From Martelella mediterranea (lineage in GTDB: Bacteria > Pseudomonadota > Alphaproteobacteria > Rhizobiales > Rhizobiaceae), in assembly GCF_021021415.1 (NCBI RefSeq), contig NZ_JAINWJ010000041.1, positions 1 through 58,988 on the forward strand: 58,988 bases of DNA, read 5' to 3'. This document shows positions 10,836 through 19,375 of this stretch, piece after piece; within the stretch, counting starts at the first letter, position 1; each line of letters starts with the position of its first letter. The notes under the pieces were generated by a model. That model was not told the origin of the DNA and did no database searches. It worked only from the letters and a program-made list of their open reading frames with translations. The translations under genes were made by a program, and so were the position numbers.

Positions 10836-11766
10836 GAGCCGGATTCAAAAGTTCATGATGGGAAACAATATCGTGCGAGCCGCCTTGTCATCACCCTGAT
10901 GCTTGCGATGTTGACCCATGCTGTGGCGCTTGCGATGGACTTCTCCCAATCTTTGGCGAGTCGACGGCATCGACCGAACCAGCCGAAGTTGCGCTCAACC
11001 ACCCATCGGCGGGGCAGAACCTCAAAGCCTTTCGCTGTGTCGGAGCGCTTGATGATCTCAAGGTTCCATTGGCCGCATCCGCGCAGCGCTTTTCGCAACT
11101 TTTGCCCGGCATAGCCGCCATCTGCGAAGACATGGCGCAACCAGGGGAAACGGTAGCGGATGGCTTTCAGGACGCTGGGCGCACCGTCACGGTCCTGGAT
11201 ATCGGCTGCATGGACATGCGCGAACAGCATCAGCCCGAGCGTATCGGTGATAATGTGACGCTTGCGGCCCTTGATCTTCTTGCCGGCGTCGTAGCCCGAA
11301 CCCCCGCCACTTTCAGTGGTCTTGACACTCTGGCTGTCGATGACACCGGCCGTGGGCGAGGCCTCACGCCCCTCCAGTTCGCGCGTAGCGCAGACAAGCA
11401 GATGGTTGATGGTCTGCCAAAGGCCGATATCGCGCCATCCATAGAAATAGCCTCGCACCGTGGAGACCGGAGGAAAATCCTTCGGCAGGGCCCGCCATTG
11501 GCTGCCGCTGCCCGCAATATAAAGGATCGCGTTCACCACCTCCCTCATGTTCGTTTTCCGTGGCCGCCCACCGGGCTTGGCCGGCGGTATCAGTGGAGCA
11601 ATTACAGCCCATTCACGATCCGTCAAATCGGTTGGATAGCGAAGGCGATCACGGTTATGCTGCAGGCGGGTGATATCAGTCCAGGGCATGCAATCCTCCA
11701 CGTTCTTGGCAGAGGTGGTTGAATCACATCCTTCTGATATCACTCAATAACTTTTAAATCCGGCTC
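10836..11766. mobile_element. IS5-family insertion sequence, complete (931 bp)
   Basis: The ends are inverted repeats: GAGCCGGATTCAAAAGTT on the left and, read inward from the right, GAGCCGGATTTAAAAGTT (one mismatch). Both sides are flanked by TTA (10833-10835 and 11767-11769), a 3-bp target duplication as in TNA-targeting IS5 subgroups. The insertion splits a palindrome, CGCGGCCC on the left and GGGCCGCG on the right. That palindrome was probably the transcription terminator of fic. The element contains one transposase gene on the minus strand. Confidence 0.92.
10853..11689 (-). CDS. IS5-family transposase
   Basis: The 278-residue DDE transposase starts MPWTDITRLQHNRDRLRYPT. DUF4096-like (IS5-type) N-terminal sequence (LTDREWAVIAPLIPP) is followed by the catalytic residues in context: Asp118 in VIDSQSVKT, Asp190 in VFADGGYAG and Glu232 in WVVERNFGW. 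The reading frame extends further upstream, but that start would run into the terminal repeat, so the ATG at 11689 is preferred. The gene is intact and the element has both ends, so it may be active. Confidence 0.92.
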   Translation of the reverse strand: MPWTDITRLQHNRDRLRYPTDLTDREWAVIAPLIPPAKPGGRPRKTNMREVVNAILYIAGSGSQWRALPKDFPPVSTVRGYFYGWRDIGLWQTINHLLVCATRELEGREASPTAGVIDSQSVKTTESGGGSGYDAGKKIKGRKRHIITDTLGLMLFAHVHAADIQDRDGAPSVLKAIRYRFPWLRHVFADGGYAGQKLRKALRGCGQWNLEIIKRSDTAKGFEVLPRRWVVERNFGWFGRCRRLAKDWEKSIASATAWVNIASIRVMTRRLARYCFPS

Positions 11767-11979
11767 TTAGGGCCGCGGTTCTCTTCTTTTTCTGCCGGAA
11801 TAGCTTACGGCTCCTTGGTCAGCGTCAATGACGAACGGTGCCCCCAATTTTGCGGCTGCCCTGCGTGCAGCAACTAAATCGGCTCCCCCATTCGCCGGCG
11901 CTACCGGTCGCTTCGCGATCATTGACACTGCCCTGCGTTCACCCGTGCCCGGTTTCCGTCAACAAAAGGAGACGGAAAC

Positions 11980-12153
11980 ATGACGACCATCGATCAGATC
12001 AACGAACTTCGCGCCGAGCTGATGAACTGCGACTTCTCAAAGGCCGAGCGGCAGGATGCTGAAGCAGAACTTGAAAAGCTGGAAGCTCTGGGAGCAGCAG
12101 AGGAGCTGCAGTTTGAGCAGGACATGGCAGCCTGGAGCGCTGACCTCAAATGA
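11980..12153 (+). CDS. Small acidic helical protein, 57 residues, unknown function
   Basis: An ATG preceded by AAAAGGAGACGG (strong ribosome-binding site) opens a 57-codon frame, MTTIDQINELRAEL to MAAWSADLK. It is rich in Glu, Ala and Leu, with a predicted continuous amphipathic helix and no membrane segment or signal peptide. The leader upstream resembles that of the DUF736 gene in style, with a GC-rich repeat-like stretch followed by GGAGAC. Function is not recognised. Small plasmid proteins of this sort are often missed by gene finders. Confidence 0.6.
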   Translation: MTTIDQINELRAELMNCDFSKAERQDAEAELEKLEALGAAEELQFEQDMAAWSADLK

Positions 12154-12332
12154 GGTCGGTTTCAGGAAGGCTTGGAGCCTTCCTGTTCTCTGGCCGACAC
12201 CCGAAAAGCCGAATATTTTGAGCGCTGAAGCTGCTATTCCGTGCGCCAGTTCAAAATAGAAAGCTTGAAGCCAGGAAAACTATCGAACCGACAGATCGTG
12301 CAATGCTGCATGAACACGCAACATGAGCAGCC

Positions 12333-12374
12333 TGTGACTTATAGTTTGCAATTTGGCTCGGTGTGACCTATAGT
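12333..12374 (+). promoter_or_regulatory. higBA promoter with direct-repeat operator
   Basis: TTGCAA (12346-12351) and TATAGT (12369-12374), separated by 17 bp, form a good sigma-70 promoter 6 bp before the higB ATG. TGTGAC[T/C]TATAGT occurs twice, at 12333-12345 and 12362-12374, the second copy covering the -10 box. This looks like the binding site for the HigA antitoxin or the HigB-HigA complex. The start-proximal layout implies a short or nearly leaderless transcript. Confidence 0.65.
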
Positions 12375-12380
12375 AGGCAT

Positions 12381-12677
12381 ATGGTCGAGTTAATCAAAAC
12401 GGCAACATTTGATCGCTGGCTTTCGAGCCTGAAAGACCGAACTGTGGCCGCAAAGGTCGCCGCCCGCCTCGTGCGACTTTCAATGGGCAATCCCGGTGAT
12501 GTGGAGCCCGTGGGGTCGGGGATTTCCGAGCTCCGAATTCACTACGGCAAGGGATATCGAGTTTATTATATGAGGCGCGGCGAGTTGATTATCGTTTTGC
12601 TTTGCGGTGGCGACAAGTCGACGCAGAAAAAGGACATCAAGGCCGCAAAAATGCTGGCCGACGAGTGGAAGGATTGA
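12381..12677 (+). CDS. higB: HigB/RelE-superfamily toxin
   Basis: The 98-residue protein (MVELIKTATFDRWLSSLKDR) belongs to the addiction-module killer family of RelE/HigB-fold proteins. ISELRIHYGKGYRVYYMRRG and LIIVLLCGGDKSTQKKDIKAA are the family core; the basic residues there form the mRNA-cleavage surface in characterised members. The ATG at 12381 gives the family N-terminus, and an upstream in-frame ATG would overlap the promoter. It is followed after 4 bp by the antitoxin, the toxin-first order of hig-type loci. Confidence 0.88.
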   Translation: MVELIKTATFDRWLSSLKDRTVAAKVAARLVRLSMGNPGDVEPVGSGISELRIHYGKGYRVYYMRRGELIIVLLCGGDKSTQKKDIKAAKMLADEWKD

Positions 12678-12681
12678 AACT

Positions 12682-13023
12682 ATGGCAAAGGAAGTTTTTA
12701 GCCGTTTCGATGCGGCCGATTACCTGAAAACCAACGAAGACATTGCTGCCTTCCTGGAGGCTGCGATGGAAGAAGGCGGAGACGATCCTGAATATATCGC
12801 TGTCGTTCTTGGAACCATTGCGCGGGCGCGCAATATGAGCCAATTGGCGCGTGACACCGGGCTTTCTCGGGAAGGTCTTTCACGCGCGCTTTCCGGCAAC
12901 GGGAACCCGACAATGGCAACTTTGATGAAAGTGGCCAAGGCGCTCGATCTTAAAATTCAAGTTGTTCCAGCCTTGTCTGCAGGAGCAGCTTCGAGCGCTT
13001 CAGAACATCGAGCCGCTTCCTAA
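12682..13023 (+). CDS. higA: HigA-type antitoxin with XRE helix-turn-helix
   Basis: The 113-residue protein has an N-terminal toxin-binding segment (FSRFDAADYLKTNEDIAAFLEAAMEEG). It is followed by a Cro/C1-type helix-turn-helix (MSQLARDTGLSREGLSRALSGNGNPTMATLMKVAKAL). It should neutralise HigB and repress the operon through the repeated TGTGACYTATAGT sites upstream. The start at 12682 is 4 bp after the toxin stop. The frame's longer upstream extension lies inside higB and is rejected. Confidence 0.88.
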   Translation: MAKEVFSRFDAADYLKTNEDIAAFLEAAMEEGGDDPEYIAVVLGTIARARNMSQLARDTGLSREGLSRALSGNGNPTMATLMKVAKALDLKIQVVPALSAGAASSASEHRAAS

Positions 13024-13101
13024 GTGTAGTTCGGCCGACCTGCTGCGCGGAAGGCCGTCTGATGCCTGTTGATGGCGTGATCACCGTGCGTGACCCACGC
13101 G

Positions 13102-13353
13102 TCAGTCGCGGTAGCCTCGCTTGCGCTTGCTTTGCTCGAGAATGGCGAGTGCGTCATGGGCCTGTCCGGCCGAGGTGAACCAATCGAGCTTCAGCTGACC
13201 GCTGGTCCCGATCCGGCCCCAGCGGCGCACAAGGCACCAGTCTCCGAACAGGCCGCCCTCGATACTGAGATGATAGAACCGCCACTTGTTCGTGGCCGGC
13301 TCGATGCGGCGCAGGAGCACTTCAGTCGGGAAAAGATCAAACTGTCCCAGCAT
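13102..13353 (-). CDS. WGR domain protein
   Basis: The 83-residue protein is essentially a single WGR domain (WRFYHLSIEGGLFGDWCLVRRWGRIGTSGQ), a small nucleic-acid-binding fold otherwise found in PARPs and MolR-type proteins. Stand-alone versions are common beside conjugation genes on alphaproteobacterial plasmids, where their role is untested. It follows the coupling-protein gene with overlap or near-overlap. A TTG at 13359 is an alternative start that would give TTGA coupling. DNA binding in the relaxosome is inference. Confidence 0.78.
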   Translation of the reverse strand: MLGQFDLFPTEVLLRRIEPATNKWRFYHLSIEGGLFGDWCLVRRWGRIGTSGQLKLDWFTSAGQAHDALAILEQSKRKRGYRD

Positions 13354-13355
13354 CT

Positions 13356-15221
13356 TCAAATCCCCGGCAGTTGTCCATCGAACAAGTCGAGCGTGTCGCC
13401 TTCTACCATCGTTGTGTTCCTGGGCGTGCCGACCGGCTCCATTCCCTTGAGAACGTCAATGGCTTGTTTCGGATAGTTTGCGTCACTGTCCATCCTCCCG
13501 GTCTCAATATCGTCGTCAGTCGTGAAACCTTCAAGTCGGCTGGCAGTGATAAGGTCGAGGGTCCATTGCGCTGGCTCTTGGGCATCGCGCGCATGCGGGA
13601 GGGTGGTATAGGGAACGCGCACCTTGTAGACGTCCTCCCCAATGCCCGTGACGAGGACATCGATGCCGTTTTTGCGAGGCCCGAGTTGCGTCTCGAATTC
13701 GGAACGCTCAATCGTGTTCTCGCGCCGCTCGTCGCGCACCCATTCCAGCCCGTTTCCACGTGGCTCACGACGGTTATAGACCACGGTGGCCTGACCGACA
13801 TCGCTTTCAAGTCGCTGCGCGGTCGGTCCCGAGTTCACTTTGGCGATGATCTTCGTTCCGACGATCGACATCCAGGCGTCGGCGCGTTCGCGTCCATAGG
13901 TGTCACGGATCTGTGCAATATCCTGCACGCCGAGACACACGCAAACCCCCTTCGATCGTCCGATATCAAGTAGCGCAGAAAGCCGGCTGATCTTCGGCAG
14001 CTGGGCAAACTCATCCACGAAAAACCAGATGCGGCGGAGCTTGGCGTCGCCAAGCTCCGGATCGGACACGATGCCGGAGGCAATGGTCAAGAACGCGCTG
14101 ATCCAGCCGTCAGATTGGTCGGAAAACCGGCCGGACTTCTGCAGGATGACGGTGCGCCTATCTGTCTTGTAGAGCAGCCAGTTGCGTAGCGAGAAACGTT
14201 CCAGACCATCGTAATTCGCCCATGCTGTTGCGAGCAGACGCAGCGTGTTGGTATCAGCGGTGAGTGTAGAAAGCGTCGAGGCGACTTGTCGATAGTCAGC
14301 ATCCAGAAAGCGAACCGCGTCGGGGTGATAGCGATGCGCGACCTCAAGAAGTTCAAGATGGTCACGGCGTGTTTCGGCCACCAGATCGGCCCATGTCCAC
14401 CTTCCAGGGTTCTCGTGCATAAGGCGTATGGTGCACGCGGCCAGCACGGCACGGGCCGAGTTGGAGAAGAACCTGTCGCGTGACTCGGGGATCAGTCGCG
14501 TCGCCAATTCGACGGCGTCCTCTGCAATACGCAGATCCTTGGCGATATCCCAGACATGGGATCGCCGATCCTGCGGAGCAATGATGATGGGCTGCACCTT
14601 GGAACCATCCGACTTGATCGTTGGAGGCAGCTTCTCGGTAAAGTCTCCCTTGATATCGAAGACGAGAACCTTGTCATGTCGAGCGATTGCAGAGACGATC
14701 AGCCCGATCATGGTTTGTGTCTTGCCGCCGCCAATGGAGCCAAAGATGATGAAGTGCCGCACCTCTCGTTCAAGCGCCAGCCGCCATCCATTGAACCAAT
14801 GAAGGCCGTCTCTGCTGTCGATTTTTTCCGCCTTTGCGGCCCGCAGCAGTTCGGGCATTCCGGCGACAGTTCGGCCGGATTTGATCCATTTATCCGGCGG
14901 CATGAGGAAGGCAATATAGCCGCCGATCGAAATAGCAATGATGCCCGCCACAAGCGTGGCAGCCACCAACCATTGCAGTTTAGCCAGATCGGCCGGGACG
15001 TAGCCAAGAGCCTGAGTAAAGCGACTGCGGCAAAGATCGGAGGACCAGAATTTGAGGCAGTCGATCGCCTGCGAAAACGATAGGCGGTAGGCCGATCCGC
15101 TCGTGGCGTTCCATGATCGAAGCGCAAAAAAATAAACCGAGACAAGTCCCGAAATGCCCACAAGAAAGAGACCGGCATAGAGGAGAATTGCAAATTCGGA
15201 ACGCCTGGGTTTGGTGATCAT
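13356..15221 (-). CDS. Conjugation coupling protein, TrwB/TraD-type ATPase
   Basis: The 621-residue protein has two N-terminal membrane helices (about residues 10-35 and 83-106). A RecA-like motor domain follows, with Walker A GSIGGGKT at 161-168 and Walker B RRIWFFVDEFAQLPK. The segments VLVFDIKGDF and FFSNSARAVLAA place it with TrwB/TraD AAD-binding coupling proteins rather than with Ti-plasmid TraG. Such hexamers deliver the relaxase-DNA complex to the secretion channel. It occupies the position of traG next to traD-traC-oriT-traA and overlaps traD (ATGA). The DotL-type coupling protein usually partnered with Dot/Icm channels is not present in this window. Confidence 0.9.
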   Translation of the reverse strand: MITKPRRSEFAILLYAGLFLVGISGLVSVYFFALRSWNATSGSAYRLSFSQAIDCLKFWSSDLCRSRFTQALGYVPADLAKLQWLVAATLVAGIIAISIGGYIAFLMPPDKWIKSGRTVAGMPELLRAAKAEKIDSRDGLHWFNGWRLALEREVRHFIIFGSIGGGKTQTMIGLIVSAIARHDKVLVFDIKGDFTEKLPPTIKSDGSKVQPIIIAPQDRRSHVWDIAKDLRIAEDAVELATRLIPESRDRFFSNSARAVLAACTIRLMHENPGRWTWADLVAETRRDHLELLEVAHRYHPDAVRFLDADYRQVASTLSTLTADTNTLRLLATAWANYDGLERFSLRNWLLYKTDRRTVILQKSGRFSDQSDGWISAFLTIASGIVSDPELGDAKLRRIWFFVDEFAQLPKISRLSALLDIGRSKGVCVCLGVQDIAQIRDTYGRERADAWMSIVGTKIIAKVNSGPTAQRLESDVGQATVVYNRREPRGNGLEWVRDERRENTIERSEFETQLGPRKNGIDVLVTGIGEDVYKVRVPYTTLPHARDAQEPAQWTLDLITASRLEGFTTDDDIETGRMDSDANYPKQAIDVLKGMEPVGTPRNTTMVEGDTLDLFDGQLPGI

Positions 15222-15472
15222 TGGCGCAACGCCTCGCGACCAAGCTTGATCATTTGTTCGCGAAGTCGAGCGTCACCCTTTCTCCGATTTCCTGTCAGCA
15301 GAACGCCAAGAATGTAGGCGCGGTCCTCATCGCCGAGGCTTGCTTTGATGACCAGCCCGCCAAGCTCGATCTTGTGGCGGGTGTCTTCGCTTCGTTCGCG
15401 CTTGCGCATTTTTCTATACTCGCCTTGCAGGGTGCTAAGCGCTCTGCGCAACGTCAGAAGGTCGCTGTTCAT
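15218..15472 (-). CDS. traD: Conjugal transfer protein TraD (Ti-plasmid type)
   Basis: The 84-residue protein starts MNSDLLTLRRALSTLQGEYRK and carries the KRERSEDTRHKIELGGLVIKASL segment typical of the small TraD of Agrobacterium and Rhizobium plasmids. This protein is unrelated to the F-plasmid TraD ATPase. It lies between traC and the coupling protein in the standard traC-traD-traG order. It overlaps the traC 3' end by about 38 bp and the coupling-protein start by 4 bp. Its molecular role is poorly defined; it is presumed to be a relaxosome accessory. Confidence 0.85.
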   Translation of the reverse strand: MNSDLLTLRRALSTLQGEYRKMRKRERSEDTRHKIELGGLVIKASLGDEDRAYILGVLLTGNRRKGDARLREQMIKLGREALRQ

Positions 15473-15674
15473 TTTCCCGCCCGGAACGAAAGGAATGGAC
15501 CATCTCGGCAAATGCCGCCTCAAGTTCATTCTCCGAAAGATCAAGGGTCTCGACGCCGGCTTTCATGGCGATTTGTCCAATCCTGAGTGCTTCCTTCTCT
15601 TCAGCTTCGCGCAACTGTTTTTGCAGAGTTCTGATCTGGTCACGGATCGCGGAAGGGGATTTGGCGCGGGCCAT
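15435..15674 (-). CDS. traC: Conjugal transfer protein TraC (relaxosome accessory)
   Basis: The 79-residue protein starts MARAKSPSAIRDQIRTLQKQLREAEEKEALRIGQIAMKAG. This basic N-terminus plus coiled coil matches Ti-plasmid TraC, which together with TraA promotes oriT processing in Agrobacterium. It is the first gene of the leftward traCD-coupling protein operon and faces traA across the oriT region. The upstream in-frame extension would cover oriT and is not credible. Confidence 0.88.
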   Translation of the reverse strand: MARAKSPSAIRDQIRTLQKQLREAEEKEALRIGQIAMKAGVETLDLSENELEAAFAEMVHSFRSGRENEQRPSDVAQSA

Positions 15675-15811
15675 ATGCTTTCTCCTTTTCGGCGTTGAAC
15701 GATGAGAAGATTGCAGCGATGTTCTGTTTTTGTAAACACCGATGATGCATGAAAATGAACCCATGCGATGTAAGGTGGATCGGCGCAGCCGATACCGCAC
15801 TCCGTCATGCG

Positions 15812-15843
15812 AACAAAACGATCGTTTTGTTAAATGCGCACTT
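15812..15843 (+). other. oriT: Origin of transfer (oriT), MOBQ type
   Basis: AACAAAACGATCGTTTTGTT (15812-15831) is a perfect 20-bp palindrome. It is followed directly by TAAATGCGCACTT (15831-15843). RSF1010-type oriTs have the same arrangement, an inverted repeat followed by TAAGTGCGCCCTC, and the two cores agree at 10 of 13 positions. The nick would be expected after TAAATGCG by analogy. It lies in the divergent traC-traA intergenic region, where rhizobial and Ti oriTs are found. A second small inverted repeat (ATCGGC/GCCGAT) lies about 20 bp upstream. Confidence 0.75.
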
Positions 15844-15883
15844 ATACATTGTTTTCAATAATGTAAGATGGTACGCGGGTTTC

Positions 15884-17800
15884 ATGGCGATCTATCATTT
15901 GCGCGCTCATCAGATATCCCGTGGCAAAGGGCAGAGTGCCGTTGCTGCCGCAGCATATCGCCACGCGACACATATGAATGTCGCGCGCTCCGGAGAGATT
16001 GCCGACTACAGTCGAAAGAAGGGCTGTATCCACAGTGAAGTCGCATTGCCCGAAGGCGCCCCGCGGTGGATACATGCCTGGCATGATCGATATTCGCCAC
16101 ACGAGTTTGCCGAGCATTTCTGGAACCGTGTCGAAACCAGCGAAAAGCGCGATGACGCTCAACTCGCGCACGAGTTCGTCGTCGCGCTGCCCGTTGAGTT
16201 GTCCGTAGAGCAGAACAAGGCTCTGGTTCGTGACTATGTGCGCAATCAGTTCGCGGCCCGCGGGCAGGTGGCAGACTGGAACTATCATGATGCTACAGGC
16301 AATCCGCATGTTCACATCATGGTGGCGTTGCGGCCGCTGACCGAGACAGGCTTTGGCCCAAAACGGGTTCCGGTTCTTGATGGTGACGGTCAATCGGTCC
16401 GAAGGCCGCCAAAGGTCGAGGGTCAAAAAGGGGAGATCGTCTATCGCCACTTCGCGGGTTGGAAGGACCGTCTTCCCGAGATCCGCGCAGCCTGGTCGCA
16501 GGAGGTCAATCGTCATTTGGTTGCGCATGGAAATGACGCGACGGTTGATCATCGCAGCTTCGAAGATCGGGACATTCCGCTGGAGCCGACGACGCATCGC
16601 GGCCCCGCCGTCGACGACATGGAGGCGCGCGGCATTCAGACCGAGATGGTGCAGCAGCACCAACAGGTCATGCGTGAGAATTTCCGCAGGCTGGCGGAGG
16701 ATCCTTCGCTTGTTGTGAAAATGATCACGGCTGAGAAATCCGTGTTCGATGAGCGCGATGTTGCGAAGTTGATCCATCGGTATGCGTCAACGTCTGAAGA
16801 ATTTACCGGGCTTTTCCTCCGTGTGGGTGCGCTCGAAAACCTTGTGACGCTTTCCCAGGAAATCCGCGATCCTTTCACGAACAAGCTTCTTGAGAGAGAG
16901 AAGATGACGACGCGAGAAGTCCTGCAGATGGAAGCGGGGATGATCGATGGCGTCCGTCAGCGTGCGACGGATCAGTCTTTCGGTGCCTCGCTGCGTCACG
17001 TTGAAAAGGCGATCGCGGACTTCTCGAAGTCGCACGGGTTTTCCCTTTCCGACGAACAGGCGATGGTCGTTCACGCCGTCACTTCCGATCGCGGCGTATC
17101 GACGGTGGTCGGCTATGCGGGAGCGGGTAAGTCTACCGTGATGGATGTTGTGCGGCAGGTTTACGAAGGGCAGGGGCGTCGTGTGGTTGGCGGGGCGCTT
17201 GCCGGAAAGGCGGCCGAGGGCCTGTTTGAATCGGCTGGTATCGAGAGCAAGACGCTCGCGTCCTGGCGCTTGTCTTGGGAACACGACAAGCGCCGCCTTC
17301 AGAAAGGCGACGTGTTCGTTCTGGATGAGGCGGGCATGGTCTCATCGAGCGACATGGCGATGTTGGTTGATGCGGTCAACTCGGCCCAGGCCAAGCTTGT
17401 TCTTGTCGGGGATGCGCGGCAGCTTCAGCCTATTCAGGCCGGCGCTGCGTTTCGCGCCATTGCGGATAACACCGGGTTTGTCGAGCTGACGGAGGTGCGC
17501 CGTCAGAGCGAAACATGGATGCGGGACGCGTCCCTCGCATTCGGTCGCGGTGATAGTCGCGCGGCGCTTGAAGCCTATGCCGATAACGGACACATCCATA
17601 TCCGGGGCCATCGTGACGATGCCATGTCTGAGTTGGTTGGTGCGTGGGGAGCTGATTGGCGCGCCGGCGCCGATACGCTGATGCTGGCGCACACCAAGGA
17701 CGCGGTGTTCAGTCTGAATGAACGGGCACGCCAGACGATCAAGGAGCAGGGTGGGCTGAGAACGGCGGTGCAAAAGTCGGCCACGGAAGCGGCGGAATAA
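15884..17800 (+). pseudogene. traA: TraA relaxase-helicase, 5' part, disrupted by IS21-family element
   Basis: Residues 1-624 are native, after which the frame enters the IS and stops at 17800. The MobA/MobL (MOBQ) relaxase domain is at the N-terminus. It has candidate catalytic Tyr25 (AAAAYRHATH) and the metal-binding NPHVHIMV motif around His142/His144. An SF1 RecD/TraI-like helicase follows, with Walker A GYAGAGKST near residue 410 and VLDEAGM near 480. TraA nicks oriT, attaches to the DNA and unwinds it. Joining 15884-17756 to 20269-22151 restores an uninterrupted 1251-codon gene. The truncated product keeps the nickase domain and the first helicase motifs only. Confidence 0.93.
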
Positions 17801-17878
17801 TTCGGTCGCGGGCGGAGTAAAATCCGGCCACCTATCTTCCTTCTGCAATGAGCGCAGGAGGGACAGAGGATTTACACC

Positions 17879-19375
17879 GTGGATCTTTATCTGAAGGTTC
17901 GTCTGGCCGTCTCGGAAGGGATGAGCCGACGTCAGGCAGCCAAACACTTCAACATATCCCGCGACAGCGTAGCGAAGATGCTGTCGTATTCGACGCCTCC
18001 TGGCTATCAGCGACAATCGCCAGTCCGGCGGCCGAAGCTGGACGCGTTCGTTTCGACGATCGATCACTGGTTGGATGCAGACAGACAAGTGCCGCGCAAA
18101 CAGCGCCATACGGCCAAGCGTGTTTTTGACCGGCTTCGCGACGAGTGCGGGTTCACCGGCGGCTATACGATCATCAAGGACTATATTCGCGAACGGGAAC
18201 AGCGTCGCCAGGAAGTGTTCGTGCCGCTTTCTCATCCGCCCGGTCATGCGCAGGCCGATTTCGGTGAGGCGACGGTCGTGATCGGCGGCATCGAGCAGAA
18301 GGCCCGGTTCTTTGTGCTCGACTTGCCACATAGTGACGGCTGCTATGTGCGCGCTTATCCGGCGGCGGTGGCCGAGGCCTGGGTTGATGGCCACGTCCAT
18401 GCGTTCGCCTTCTTCGGGGCCGTGCCGCAGTCGATCGTCTATGACAATGACCGCTGCCTTGTGGCCAGGATCCTGCCCGATGGCACGCGCAAGCGGGCGA
18501 CGCTGTTCAGCGGGTTCCTGTCCCATTATCTGATCCGGGATCGCTATGGCCGTCCCGGAAAGGGCAATGACAAGGGCAACGTCGAGGGCCTTGTCGGTTA
18601 TGCCCGGCGTAACTTCATGGTCCCCATCCCGCAGTTTCCGACGTGGGATGCGTTCAATGCCTTTCTGGAAGAACAGTGCCGCAAGCGCCAGCGCGACAGG
18701 CTGCGCGGTGAGAGCGAGACGATCGGTGAACGGCTGCAGCGCGATCTGGCTGCCATGCAGTCCTTGCCGGCGTCGCCCTTTGACGCCTGCGATCAGGCCA
18801 GCGCCAGGGTCACGGCACAGTCTCTCGTTCGCTACAAGACGAACGATTATTCCGTACCCGTCGCCTACGGTCATCAAGACGTTTGGATCCGAGGCTATGT
18901 CGACAAGGTGGTGATCGGTTGCCGCGGTGAGATCATCGCCCGCCATCCCAGGAGCTTTGATCGGGAGGATGTCATCTTCGACCCGGTGCATTACCTGCCG
19001 CTGATCGAGCAGAAGATCAATGCGCTGGATCAGGCAGCCCCTTTGCAGGGCTGGGATCTACCGGAGGAATTCGCCACACTGTGCCGCCTGATGGAAGGCC
19101 GCATGGCAAAACATGGCCGGCGGGAATACGTACAGGTTCTTCGTCTGCTGGAAAGCTTCGATATGGCTGACCTGCATGCGGCGATCAAGCAAGCCCTGCA
19201 ACTCGGGGCGATTGGCTTCGACGCCGTCAAACATCTGATTCTTTGCCGGGTGGAGCGCCGGCCGCCTCGACTGGATCTGTCGATCTATCCCTATCTGCCG
19301 AGAGCAACCGTCGAGACGACATCGGCGAAGGCGTATATGGGCCTCCTGTCATCGGGGAAGGGAGAAGCGGCATGA
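17879..19375 (+). CDS. istA: IS21-family transposase IstA
   Basis: The 498-residue protein starts from GTG (MDLYLKVRLAVSEGMSRRQAAKHFNISRDSVAKML), whose helix-turn-helix binds the IS ends. An rve-type DDE domain follows, with QADFGEA (first Asp), IVYDND (second Asp) and a downstream NVEGLV glutamate region. It ends in the IstA C-terminal beta module. IstA catalyses cut-and-paste or circle-based transposition and needs IstB. The stop overlaps the istB start (ATGA), the family's standard coupling. Confidence 0.94.
   Translation: MDLYLKVRLAVSEGMSRRQAAKHFNISRDSVAKMLSYSTPPGYQRQSPVRRPKLDAFVSTIDHWLDADRQVPRKQRHTAKRVFDRLRDECGFTGGYTIIKDYIREREQRRQEVFVPLSHPPGHAQADFGEATVVIGGIEQKARFFVLDLPHSDGCYVRAYPAAVAEAWVDGHVHAFAFFGAVPQSIVYDNDRCLVARILPDGTRKRATLFSGFLSHYLIRDRYGRPGKGNDKGNVEGLVGYARRNFMVPIPQFPTWDAFNAFLEEQCRKRQRDRLRGESETIGERLQRDLAAMQSLPASPFDACDQASARVTAQSLVRYKTNDYSVPVAYGHQDVWIRGYVDKVVIGCRGEIIARHPRSFDREDVIFDPVHYLPLIEQKINALDQAAPLQGWDLPEEFATLCRLMEGRMAKHGRREYVQVLRLLESFDMADLHAAIKQALQLGAIGFDAVKHLILCRVERRPPRLDLSIYPYLPRATVETTSAKAYMGLLSSGKGEAA

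Noticed and set aside
13371-13973. 200-residue plus-strand frame
   Set aside because: It is antisense to the coupling-protein gene, whose frame shows clear Walker motifs.
15721-15737. Possible LexA box (GTTC-N7-GTAA) upstream of traC/traA
   Set aside because: The alphaproteobacterial consensus is GTTC-N7-GTTC; the second half matches only partly, and no SOS gene follows.
15842-16777. 311-residue minus-strand frame
   Set aside because: It is antisense to the relaxase domain of traA, has no signal peptide, domain or ribosome-binding site, and would overlap oriT.
17342-18991. 549-residue open frame on the minus strand
   Set aside because: It is entirely antisense to istA and the 5' part of traA, has no recognisable domain, and arises from GC-rich codon bias.
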